This document shows positions 1-9,891 of a DNA stretch of 64,000 nt, piece by piece. This DNA is from Amorphophallus konjac (lineage: Eukaryota; Streptophyta; Magnoliopsida; Alismatales; Araceae), in assembly GCA_022559845.1 (NCBI GenBank), contig CM040126.1, forward strand, positions 46,060,458 to 46,124,457, in the 5' to 3' direction. The position numbers and the translations under genes were made by a program. The notes beneath the pieces were generated by a model. It saw nothing but the letters and a program-made list of their open reading frames with translations. It made no database searches and had not been told where the DNA came from. Each line of letters opens with the position of its first letter. Within the stretch, counting starts at the first letter, position 1.

Positions 1-1249
1 TCCCAGCTCCGTCGACAACCTATGGGGGTATTCTTGGAATTGTCCGTCCTGTGCTAATGAGGATACAATCTTCCACAAACCTGGCATTATTGGACTTGGG
101 AGCCTCAGGGGAGAGCTCGGCTCTTATCTGAGTTTTAGATTTCAGAGCCGAGGCGGACCCAGCTAGGGGTTCTGCTTTTGTACCGGCCGCAGTGATGACC
201 ATTGCACCTGAATCAGCAGTCCCTACAACGGCGATTATGGAGCCCTTCGGGCCATAGCCCCTACGGCCCTATTCTTGAAGGAGGCGCCCGTTGCAGAAGA
301 AGTGGCCGAGCAGGAGGAAGCTGCTGCAGAGGCTGGCATGTTATCCATAACTGGCCCAGAAGCAATCTTCATGGTTTCAGAGTTCGAGGAGGGGGTACCC
401 CGGGAAGAGAGCATTGAAGGTGCAACCATTGTACTGGAGACCCATGACGGGACATCCCCGGTACTCCCTAGCCCTTCTCCTCCGAGCATTCAGACAACAG
501 TCCTCGGGGAGCTGGTGGTGGAAGAACATTCAGCCCTGCAAGATGTTATAGAGAAGGCCCAGTCAGCCCCTTCAGTAGATCTGCCTTCTTCCTCTTCCCA
601 GCCGGATGTTACATTATGGGCCGACATTGACAGTGAGGTGACCTTTGAAGTAACCCCCTCCCTTTCCTTCGGCTTTGCTTCATCCGAGAGCTTCGTTTGG
701 CAAAATCTGGACATGCTGCGCCAATTAGTGGAGTCCCAGCCTGGGCTGACTTATCTGCAGCTGAAAGAAATAGCCGAACGTTTCACCGCTGGTCTGCAGG
801 CGATGGGTTGTCCCCTGGAAATATGGGCCCAGCGCGTCTTATTATTGTTGAAATTTGTACACCGCCGAGATTTCTTGGCACACATTATGTTTGACAGACT
901 GGCAGCTTTGAAGTTGCATAAGGTAGAGTGCAAATCTGAGCTAGAGAGAATGAGCTCTATCCTTCAGGAGCGCCAAGGCCAGCTACAGTCTCTAACACAG
1001 CGGGAGCAATTCATACGCGACCGGATGAGCATTCTAGAGGCTGAACTGGCTGATCTCCGAGCTGAACTGCCGCCGATAACAAACTCTCGATTGCAGTTCG
1101 TGGAGGAAATAGCTCTATTGGAGGGGCATGTGGCATCTTTTCAGGACGAATCCGTTCGGTTATAGGAGGAGGAGGCTCGTCTACATGAGTTGGGAGCTGC
1201 TCCGTATATAGGTCTTCTGGCCTTTGAAGACATATTCCGGCGCCAGTGA
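1..1249 (+). pseudogene. Antisense additional ORF (aORF) remnant of element A, 3' part
   Basis: A plus-strand coding stretch lies opposite to element A, between its pol and the off-window LTR, where Tat elements such as Grande carry antisense extra ORFs. The clear part is 275-1165 (about 296 codons): an acidic, Ser/Pro-rich N-terminal half, then a Leu/Glu/Gln-rich C-terminal half that looks like a coiled coil (about residues 215-295). The TAG at 1163-1165 looks like a mutated CAG, because the frame continues naturally for 27 codons to TGA at 1247-1249. Upstream, a different frame looks coding (about 170-250), which suggests a frameshift near 250. The protein start lies outside the window. No catalytic motif was recognised and the function is unknown. 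Confidence 0.6.
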
Positions 1250-1660
1250 ACATCTATTCTCCCTCCCCCTTTTTTTGTAATACAATTTCCCCCCACAGGG
1301 GCTCCCCTTGTATTCTTTTTCTTCTTCATATAGTGAAAAAGAATCTTTATGCTGGTCCCATATATAATTGTTCTTTACTTGCTGTACTATCATTGCTTCA
1401 TGGCGATTTGGTAGCGGTTTTAACAATCCTCATGCGAATAACCCGTACCTAGCAGGAGAGCATCCACCCTTTCAGGGAAAGGATGGGGAGCTCGCTCCAC
1501 CGCGTGACGGTATCCGGAGGGTGCTTAAACCGAACTCCGTTGGTAGCAGCAAATGTCTTCTTCGGCCATATGTGCCGCAAGGGAGATTATTTACAGAAAT
1601 GTGAATGAAAAGGGTTTAGAGTATCATCTGGAACAGGCGAATGGTCCATCCCGGGTAGGT
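1250..1660. other. Element A 3' region, no gene seen
   Basis: Spacer between the antisense ORF remnant and the tandem-repeat field. It holds T-rich stretches and no convincing coding frame or structured repeat. Confidence 0.4.
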
Positions 1661-3600
1661 TTCAAAACTGATCGGGACAATGTGCCAATCGACCAGTGGC
1701 TGATTTTATCATCGATATTGGATTTATATTGATGCAAAGAGGCTTTATAGGTTTCGTCAGAATAGACGTAAGGTCTAGACCGGGTAAGCTTTATCACGGG
1801 TGGGACGTGAGAGCATATGTGGTTTTCATCAGGAAAGACGTAAGGTCTGACCTAGACAGATTCCATCATTGATCGGACGAGGTGCCGGTCAATCAATAGC
1901 TGGTTTCATCATCGATATTGGGTTTATATCGATGCAAAGAAATTTTATAAGTCTTATCAAAATAGACGTAAGGTCCAAACTGGATAGGGTTTCATCATTT
2001 ATCGGGCAAGATGCCGGTCGATCAATGGTTGATTTCATCATAGATATTGGGTTTATATCGATGCAAAGGAATTTCATAGGCTTCATCAGAATAGACGTAA
2101 GGTCTAAACTGGATAGGGTTTCATCATCGATCGGGCAGTGTGCCAGTCGATCATAAGAGTGGTGATGGGTTTTATCGTCGATGGGATTTTTGAAAGAGGT
2201 ATGAAGACTTTATCAGGGTAGACGTAAGGTCTATCCTGCGAGGGTTTTATCGCTAATCGGACAAGATACCGAGCGACAGATGGAAGGTTCTTGTAAATGG
2301 CGGGAGATGAAGGTAGCATGCCATTGGCATGGAACTTTTGAAATTACCACTTTACTGACCCAAGCGCCCTTTCGGCTTTTCGCTGGAGCCAGTCCCCTCT
2401 TGCTTTTGCCCACGCGCCCTTTCGGGTTTTCACGTGGCGGGGTACCCGATTTTGCCTGCAGTGCCCTTTCGGGTTTTTACCACAGCTGGGTTTTGGCCAT
2501 TTTTGCCCTTGCTCAGAATGCCCGAACAAGTCTGGCGGGGCATCTCTATTTTAAGCCCCATCTTATCTTTCTTCTTCTTTTTGTTGCACTAGGACTTTGG
2601 CTTTGCAAATTGTCAATCCACGTGCTCAACTTGTGTATGCTTCATCATTGATGTGGGTGTTAACATCAATGCAAAGGGGTATGGGGTTTCATCATCTACC
2701 CAGGCAGAAGGCCTGGGTCGACTTGAGTGTGTTTCGTGGCTTAGGCGTGAAGCCGTTCACCGAGAGCATAACTGTAATCGTTAATGTGGGGATTGACATT
2801 AATGCAAAGGAATAGGATTTCATCATCTATCCAGGCGGAGGGTCCGGATTGATTTGAAGAAATATGTTGTGTTTTAATCAGAGTAGATGGAAGGTCTATC
2901 CTGGATGGGTTTCAGCATTGATCAGGCAGTGTGCCACTCCACCAGTAGCTGATTTCATCACCGGTATTGGGTTTATACCAATGCAAGGAGTTCTATCGGT
3001 TTCATCGGGAAAGACGTAAGGTCTGCACCGGGTAGGTTTCATCGTTGATCGGGTAGTGTGCCAATCGATCAATAGTAGGTTTCATCATCGATATTGGGTT
3101 CATACCAATGCAAGGATTTCATAGGTTTCATCGGGATAGACGTAAGGTCTAAATCGGACAGGTTTTATCGTTGATCGGGCAGTGTGCCAATCGATCAATA
3201 GCAGGTTTCATCATCGGTATCGGGTTCATACCAATGCTAGGATTTCATAGGTTTCATCGGGATAGACGTAAGGTCTAAACCGGACAGGTTTTATCGTTGA
3301 TCGGGCAGTGTGCCAATCGATCAATAGCAGGTTTCATCATCGGTATCGGGTTCATACCAATGCAAGGATTTCATAGGTTTCATCGGGATAGACGTAAGGT
3401 CTAAACCGGACATATTTTATCGTTGATCGGGCAGTGTGCCAATCGATCAATAGCAGGTTTCATCATCGGTATCGGGTTCATACCAATGCAAGGATTTCAT
3501 AGGTTTCATCGGGATAGACGTAAGGTCTAAACTGGGCAGGTTTTATCGTTGATCGGGCAGTGTGCCAATCGATCAATAGCCGGTTTCATCACGGTGGGAC
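1660..3600. repeat. Degenerate tandem repeat field, about 124-bp unit, in the 3' region of A
   Basis: The words TTTCATCATCG, ATTGGGTTTAT, ATAGACGTAAGGTCTA and GATCGGGCAGTGTGCCAATC recur in the same order. The best-conserved array is about 3000-3590, with five units roughly 124 bp apart (GTGTGCC near 3055, 3182, 3307, 3434 and 3559). Diverged copies extend left to about 1660. The short open frames here come from the repeat and are not genes. Confidence 0.75.
2341..2572. repeat. 230-bp module, copy 1 of 3
   Basis: It starts AAATTACCAC and ends near CTATTTTAAGCCCC. Inside are three CGCCCTTTCGG words, each followed by a T-run, and a GCCATTTTTGC block. Near-identical modules lie at about 3829-4066 and 4666-4893. 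Confidence 0.75.
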
Positions 3601-3828
3601 ATATGATAGGTTTCATCATAATAGATGTAAGATCTAAACTGGATAGGTTTTACCGTGGTGGGTCTCAGGCAGAAAGTGGAAGGGTTACATTGGAACAGAC
3701 GGAAGGTCTACTCCGAGAGGGCTTTAGCATTGATCGAGACGATATGCCTCATGACCAACGGGGTTTCATCATCAGTGGGACATGCGGTGGATGTGCTGCC
3801 GAAGGAGATTCATGAAGTGACCCTTTTA

Positions 3829-4066
3829 TATTACCACATTACTGACCCAAGTGCCCTTTCGGGTTTTCACCGGAGCCAGCCCCCTCTTGCTTTTGCCCAC
3901 GCGCCCTTTCGGGTTTTCACGTGATGGGGTATCCGATTTTGCATGCAGTGCCCTTTCGGGTTTTCACCACAGCCGGGTTGTTTGCCATTTTTGCACTCGT
4001 CCGAAATGTTTTGGACAAGTCCGGCAGGGCACCTCTATTTTAAGCCCCATTTCTTATTCTTTCTTT
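3829..4066. repeat. 230-bp module, copy 2 of 3
   Basis: Same order of words as the copy at 2341: ATTACCAC, three GCCCTTTCGGGTTTTCAC-type words, GCCATTTTTGC and CTATTTTAAGCCCC. Confidence 0.75.
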
Positions 4067-4099
4067 TTTCATCATTTTTTTATTCTCACGTTGTTCTTT

Positions 4100-4600
4100 G
4101 GGCGTGTGCCATTCATTGATGCGGGATGAACATCAACGCAAAGGAGAGTAGGGTTTCATCATGCAATTCAGACGGAATGCCTAAACTGAAGTTGGTGGAC
4201 GGCGGCTTGGGCATGAAGTTGTTTGCCGGGAATGTGGATCTTATCGTTGGTGTGGAGATAGACATCAACGCAGAGGAGAGTGGTTTCATCGTCTACTCAG
4301 ACGGAGGGTCTGAGTGACGTTGCTGCGTAGCAGCTCAGGCATGGGGCCGTTCACTGGGAAATGTGTACATGAGTTTTATCGTTGATGTGGGGTAGACATC
4401 AATGCAAAGAAAGGTGATATTTCTTCATGCAGTCCAAACGGAAGGTCTGAACTGATGCTGGTGGGTAGTAGCTTGGGCCTAAAGCCATTTGCCGGAGGGG
4501 TAGATTCACTTAACAAGGACGAAGGGTCCAAGTTAAAGGAGTAAGCAGGCCGATTTTGTCAATGATGACAAGGGCCGAAAGATAGTTGGACAGAATTTCC
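4100..4600. repeat. Diverged repeat units between modules 2 and 3
   Basis: Words such as ATCAACGCAAAGGAGAG, GGTTTCATC and CAGACGGA..GTCTGA recur at about 120-bp steps. This is a second, diverged flavour of the repeat seen at 1660-3600. A similar stretch lies at 2640-2900. No gene is seen. Confidence 0.5.
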
Positions 4601-4665
4601 GGTGGGACTTTATGATGATCGTCTTTCTCGGAGTTTTATCAGGAAGGGTGAAAAAGGGAACTTTT

Positions 4666-4893
4666 AAATTACCACATTACTGGCTCAAGCGCCCTTTCGG
4701 ATTTTTGCCGAAGCCAGCCCCCTCTTGCTTTTGCCCACGCGCCCTTTCGGGTTTTCACGTGGCGGGATACCCGATTTTGCCTACAACGCCCTTTCGGGTT
4801 TTCGCCACAGCCGGGTTATAGCCATTTTTGCACTTGTCCTAATACAGGAGCAAGTCTGGCTGGGTATCTCTATTTTAACCCCATCTTTACTTT
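4666..4893. repeat. 230-bp module, copy 3 of 3
   Basis: Same order of words as the copies at 2341 and 3829, ending CTATTTTAACCCC. Confidence 0.75.
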
Positions 4894-5104
4894 CCTTTTT
4901 TTTTATTTAAAGGGTGGCAGGTCGGAGTATGACGTCCGACCCTAGGTTGACGGTAGATGGCTGTCGACCGGAACACCGAGCCTTGTGCCGAGCAGAATGG
5001 TTCATTCGTTAGCGAGGGCTGAATGCTGACGCAAAGGAATGATCTTTCACCGATTCGAGCATACGGCCCGTAACGGAAATACGGTGTATTCTTTTGAGGG
5101 CTCG

Positions 5105-5505
5105 GCCAGGGCGGAGTGCCACTAGACCAAGGGAAGGTAGCTCGATCAGGGCGGAATGCCACTAGACCAAGGAAAGTAGCTCGATCAGGGCGGAGTGCCA
5201 CCAGACCAAGGAAAGGGTAGCTCGGCCAGGGCGGAATGCCACTAGACCAATGAAAGTAGCTCGATCATGGCGGAATGCCACTAGACCAAGGAAAGTAGCT
5301 CGATTAGGGCGGAGTGCCACCGGACCAAGGAAAGGGTAGCTCGATCAGGACGGAATGCCACTAGACCAAGGAAAGTAGCCATGCTAGGGTGGAATGCCAC
5401 TAGACCAAGATAAGGGTAGGTTGGCTAGGGCGGAATGCCACTAGACCAAGATAAGGGTAGCTTGGCTAGGGCGGAATGCCACTGAACCAAGGAAAGGGTA
5501 TTCCG
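5105..5505. repeat. 40-bp tandem array, about 10 units
   Basis: Units of the form AGGGCGGAATGCCACTAGAC followed by CAAGGAAAGTAGCTCG repeat about ten times with a period close to 40 bp. They sit just 3' of the element A pol stop. Variation is mostly A/G and C/T. Confidence 0.85.
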
Positions 5506-5528
5506 ATTGATCATTCAGAAAATGTTGG

Positions 5529-7960
5529 TTATGCTGTATAATACAGCTTTATATGCTTTCCGTTGAGTGGCGAGAATTGAATTTCCCCTCGATGGTTGAC
5601 AACCACGTAGGCTCCGCCCTCGTAGACCCTCTGGACTACGTACGGACCCAGCCAGTTAGCAGCAAGTTTGCCTTTTAGATTGGAAGCCATGACTTCCCTT
5701 TTCTTGACCATGACCAGGTCTCCCTTCTTGAATTCTTGCCCTTTGACGAGCTTATTGAAGGCATTTTCCATACAGGCTTGGTACATCTGGATATTTTTCT
5801 GGGCTTGTAGACGCTTCCCCTCCAATTCAGCCAGTTCTTCAAGTCGTCTTTCAGCGTTGGTTTGTTCGTCACGAACTAAGCCATGCTGGATTGCAATCCT
5901 GAGTGACGGTACCTCCAGTTCTATGGGGACTACTGCCTCGGAGCCGTACACCAGTGAATAGGGTGAGCAACCCGTGGGAGTTTTATAGACAGTGCGATAT
6001 GCCCATAGTGCTTCATACATCTTTTCACCCCAGTCCTTTTTGTTAGAACTGACGACCTTGGCTAGCAGGGTGCACAGTGTCTTATTGAAGGCTTCAGCCA
6101 GTCCATTTGCTTGTGGATTGTAAGGAGTGGAGGTCCTTCATTCAATTTTGTACTTCTCAGCAAGCCGATATATTTTCTGGTTCTTGAAGTGACTTCCATT
6201 ATCAGATATTATTCGGCTGGGGACCCCGAACCGGAAGATGATATTGTGCTTGATGAATCTGGCAACCAACTCACCAGTCACTTCTCTGAGTGCTACTGCC
6301 TCCGCCCACCTGGAGAAGTAGTCTGTTATAGCCAGGATGTACTTGTGTCCAGCTGAAGAAGTCGGTAGTGGCCCGACTACGTCAGTTCCTCACTGAGCAA
6401 AAGGCCAGCTGGGAATCGTAGGGTGTAGAGCTACAGGGGGCCTTCTGGGTACAGTGGCATGCTCTTAGCATTTCTGGCACGACTTTGCAAACTGGCAACA
6501 GTCTTCAAATATAGTGGGCCAATAATAACCCAGCTTCTTGATTTCAATCTTCATCTTAGGCCCAGGCTGGTGTGCCCCTGTTGTTCCGGCATGTATCTCT
6601 TTCATTGCTTGCCAAGCCTCTTCAGTAGATAGGCAGCGTAGCAAAATCTTCTTACGGGCGTCCGCCATAATTCGGAACAAAGTTCCATTTCTGCATTCAT
6701 AGGAATCTTTAACCCTTAGGAGTTTCATTCTCTCTTCCTTGTTCTTGGGCAACTGTTGGTGTAGGAACCACTGCAGTAGGTGTTGTCTCCAATCAGACGC
6801 CTGGACTTTGTCAACGGCATCAATCTCATAGTCTTCAGGACATGCTTCTAGCATGCTGGGGACTTGCCGCCTATTCATGACAATAATGTTGAGCGTCTCA
6901 TCTGGCGGAACTGATAGTGAGCTGGCCAGCTTTGCCAGTGCATCAGCTTGAGCATTATGTCCCCGACCCACATGATTGAGCTCAATATGGTAGAAATTCG
7001 CCATGAGACGTATAGCCTTTTGATAATAGGGGTTCAATTCTGGCTTTCGCACTTCGATTTCTCCCTGTATTTGTTTTATTACTAACATTGAGTCACCGAA
7101 TACCTGAAGCATCCGAATTCCCATGCTGAGGGTGACCTGGAGACCAATTATCAGAGCTTCATATTCAGCTTCATTGTTGGTGCAGGGCTTGTTTATAGAA
7201 CAGGAGGTGTGCAACACTTCTCCTTCTGGCGATTTCAGCACAATGCCGGCCCCTGCACGTATTCTGGCTTTCCCACTGGAATCAGTTTCTGTTCTTGATG
7301 CCCCATCAAAATATAATTGCCATGTGACTGGCTGGGTTTGACAAGCTTCGAGCACTTCGTCGTCAGGTAGCTCGGTCTCAAGCATAGCATTTTCTGGTAC
7401 AGGGTGCTCTGCAAAGAAGTCAGCCACAGCCTGACCCTTTATAGCCCTCTGAGGTATATAAGTGATGTCAAACTCCATCAAAATTACAGCCCACTTGCCT
7501 AGTCGACCTTTGAGTGCCGGCTGAGTCAATATATATTTGAGCGGATCTGCTGCAGATATCAACCTGATCTCATGTGACAGCATATAGTGTCGGAGCTTCT
7601 TGACAGCGAAAACCAGTGCCAAGCAGGTCTTCTCTATGTAAGTATAGCTTTCTTCAGTTCTGATCAACCTTCTGCTAAGGTAATATAAGGCTTGCTCCTT
7701 TCCATCTTCATTTATTTGAGCTAACATTGCCCCCAGCGAACAATGTGTGGCTGCTATATAAAGGATTAAAGGGCTACCCTTGATTGGTGCCCCCAATACT
7801 GGAGGGGTCTTGAGATATTCCTTCAGTTTTTCGAAAGCCTCTTGGCATCCGTCGTCCCACAGGAACGGCACATCTTTCATCATGAGCTTATGAAAGGGGT
7901 GGCACCGACCCGACAAGTTTGATATAAATCATCGGATGTAGGCTAGACGCCCCTGCAGAG
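5529..7960 (-). pseudogene. Element A pol, C-terminal part: RNase H, second RNase H, integrase
   Basis: One minus-strand frame continues from the RT part (9892 onward) once solo LTR C is removed. In order it holds the RT connection and first RNase H (about 7916-7420), a second, archaeal-type RNase H (about 7330-6900; YFDGAS start, NNEAEYEALI, QADALAKLAS end), an integrase HHCC zinc finger (about 6600-6465), the integrase core (ITDYFSRWAE, SDNGSHF, PQANGLAEAF) and an integrase C-terminal domain ending at 5529. In-frame stops lie at 7931-7929 (TGA), 6467-6465 (TAA), 6392-6390 (TGA) and 6140-6138 (TGA). All look like single transitions. The D, D and E of the core are visible, but the enzyme cannot be made full length. 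Confidence 0.85.
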
Positions 7961-8569
7961 TGTTGTGTAGTGGACAGCGGATCTAGAGGGGAGGGGTGAA
8001 TAGATCAGCCCCACTTTTTGCAATGTGGCCCTCTATATAGCTAGTTAAAATGAATTGCAGTGGAATAGAAACTAGCTTCCAAGTGCGTTATGATTTGCTT
8101 AGCAACATAAGCAAGATATATAACAATTCGATCCTAAGCATGCACCTAGAACGAATCAATCACACAAGCAAACCACACTAGACAGGATTTTAAGGTGGTT
8201 CGGACTGAATCCTCAGCCCTACGTCCACCCCTCACCAAAACCCGGTGAGGCTTCACTTGTGCAGCGCACAGAACCGCAAATCGGAAACCACTGATTGCCT
8301 TCCTACTCACCACCTGGTAGGGATGTCAACCGCAAATTGGAACAACCTCCAATTGCCTTCCTACTAACCAATGGTAGGGATGAATCACACTTTCAATGTT
8401 TAAACAATAATGAAAATGAAACAAATGTGAATGAACTAAAACAAGAGATTGAGTTATGAGTGAAAATGAATTGGCCCTTGTATGGAATGTTGATCAGCAA
8501 CAAGGCTCCTCTTGGCTTCAACTCAATCTTCTTGATTCACCCTTGATTGGATGAATGTTCTTCACAGAG

Positions 8570-8591
8570 TACTGTTCACGTGAACAGTACC
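8570..8591. repeat. 22-bp perfect palindrome centred on CACGTG, copy 1
   Basis: The core is CTGTTCACGTGAACAG, extended by TA/GTA arms. The centre is a G-box-type CACGTG. A second copy is at 8898. Confidence 0.9.
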
Positions 8592-8897
8592 TCTTCCTTC
8601 CATTCTTCTCTCTTGATCTTCTCTTTGAATTTCTTTGAATGAATGAAGGAGATGATGAAGCTACCTTGAATCTTGATTGCTTCTTTAGCTTCTAGGAGTT
8701 TGAATGCTTGAAATATCACCTTGAATGAGGTGGAAAGAACTTGAATGGATGAAGATGATTTCCTTTGAAGAACTTGAATCAAACCAGCTTCCTTGGATCA
8801 CTTTGATAGCCTTGCTTTGATGTAATCTTCCTTGAGGTTTGCTGGCTTTGATTTGAGCTTGATTCCCCTTTGATTGGATGAAGAACACCTTCACGAA

Positions 8898-8919
8898 CTA
8901 CTGTTCACGTGAACAGTAG
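8898..8919. repeat. 22-bp perfect palindrome centred on CACGTG, copy 2
   Basis: Same 20-bp core as the copy at 8570, about 328 bp away. Both are preceded by a similar TTGATTGGATGAA context, so a longer stretch was duplicated. Confidence 0.9.
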
Positions 8920-9144
8920 CTCGTCTCCAAGCTCTCTTGCAGCCACCCTAGATCTCACAAGAAGCCCCTTTTAGCATTAGGGTTTCTAACCCCTCATGTG
9001 TTAGTTTTATAACCCTTGAATGGTCCATAGATGCCCCCTAGACCAGATCCACAAATCATGGAAGATTAGGTAAGGTTTGATTAAACAAATCCATGGAAAG
9101 GGGCTAGCCATGAGGTTGATTTCGAAGTCAAACAAGGCTGCATC

Positions 9145-9405
9145 GGGGCTGGCGGTCGACCGGAATTCATGGGGCGGTCGACCGGAATCTGTAAAATCTC
9201 CAACTTGTCGGTTCTGGGAAAACAGGTCGACCGGAAAAGTAGGGGCGGTCGACCGAAATCTGTAATTCCTGGAGTGTTTCGTTTCTGGAAGAATCGGTCG
9301 ACTGGAAAGGCAGGGGCGGTCGACCGAAACCTGTAAAACGTGGAATTCTTAGGCTCTGGCAAATCTGGTCGACCGACCAAGGTGTGTAGGTCGACCGGAA
9401 ACACC
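9145..9405. repeat. GGTCGACCGGAA repeat cluster in solo LTR C
   Basis: About eight GGTCGAC(C/T)G(G/A)AA words occur as loosely ordered units of about 80 bp, separated by CTGTAAAATC-type and TTCTGG-type spacers. Confidence 0.75.
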
Positions 9406-9891
9406 TATACCTGCAAAAATGAAGTGTTAGACCAATGAAACATGTTCATAAGTCAAGATATTCATGTCCTCATCAATTTCATGTATTTTGGGATTGAAAT
9501 CAACATAGAATATGCTTTGAGCATTTCTAAATTTTGTTCCGGGGGCTCCGCCCCCGGAAACCCCCGCAAGGGGCGCTGCCCCCTTGACCCCCGTGACCTG
9601 ATCGGGCAGGTCGATCCCCGCGACCTGACCGCGCAGGTCGATCCGCGTGCGAGGGCGCAACATTGAGCTTTCACATTCGCCATTTCCACTTGATTCCTTG
9701 TCCATTCATTGGCGCACCTGTCATGAACAAAAATATCACGTATGTCAATCACATGAAGGTGAAAAACATCAATGACTAATAGTGTTTAGCCATTATCAAA
9801 ACCAAGAATACATTAGAACTCATATGACCATAGAATGATGTCGAATGACCCAAGTGACCATATGAACTCAAGTGACCATAGGGGCACAACA

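Larger units (their letters stand above)
7961..9891 (-). mobile_element. Element C: solo LTR inserted in pol of element A
   Basis: The segment starts TGTTGTG, ends CACAACA and is flanked by CAGAG on both sides (7956-7960 and 9892-9896). These are LTR-type TG...CA ends with a 5-bp TSD. It holds no coding frame and no primer site, so recombination between two LTRs most likely removed the body. Excising it with one TSD copy restores the reading frame of A. A minus-strand TATA-like GGTTATAAAACTA near 9012 suggests the orientation. A GC-rich block of the GGGGGCTCCGCCCCCGG type at 9540-9600 is reminiscent of some long plant LTRs (possibly SIRE-like Copia). That family assignment is a guess. Confidence 0.8.

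Noticed and set aside
2370..2480. CCCTTTCGGGTTTT words resembling bacterial rho-independent terminators
   Set aside because: The hairpin arms are only 3-4 bp and the context is a plant retrotransposon spacer. The resemblance is superficial.
4612..4910. Open frames with RPFGFSRGG motifs (also near 2280-2650 and 3850-4130)
   Set aside because: They are readings of the 230-bp modules. The same peptide appears three times only because the DNA is repeated.
7961..9891. A gene-bearing insertion or a DNA transposon in A pol
   Set aside because: TG...CA ends, a 5-bp duplication, a TATA box and no coding fit a solo LTR better.
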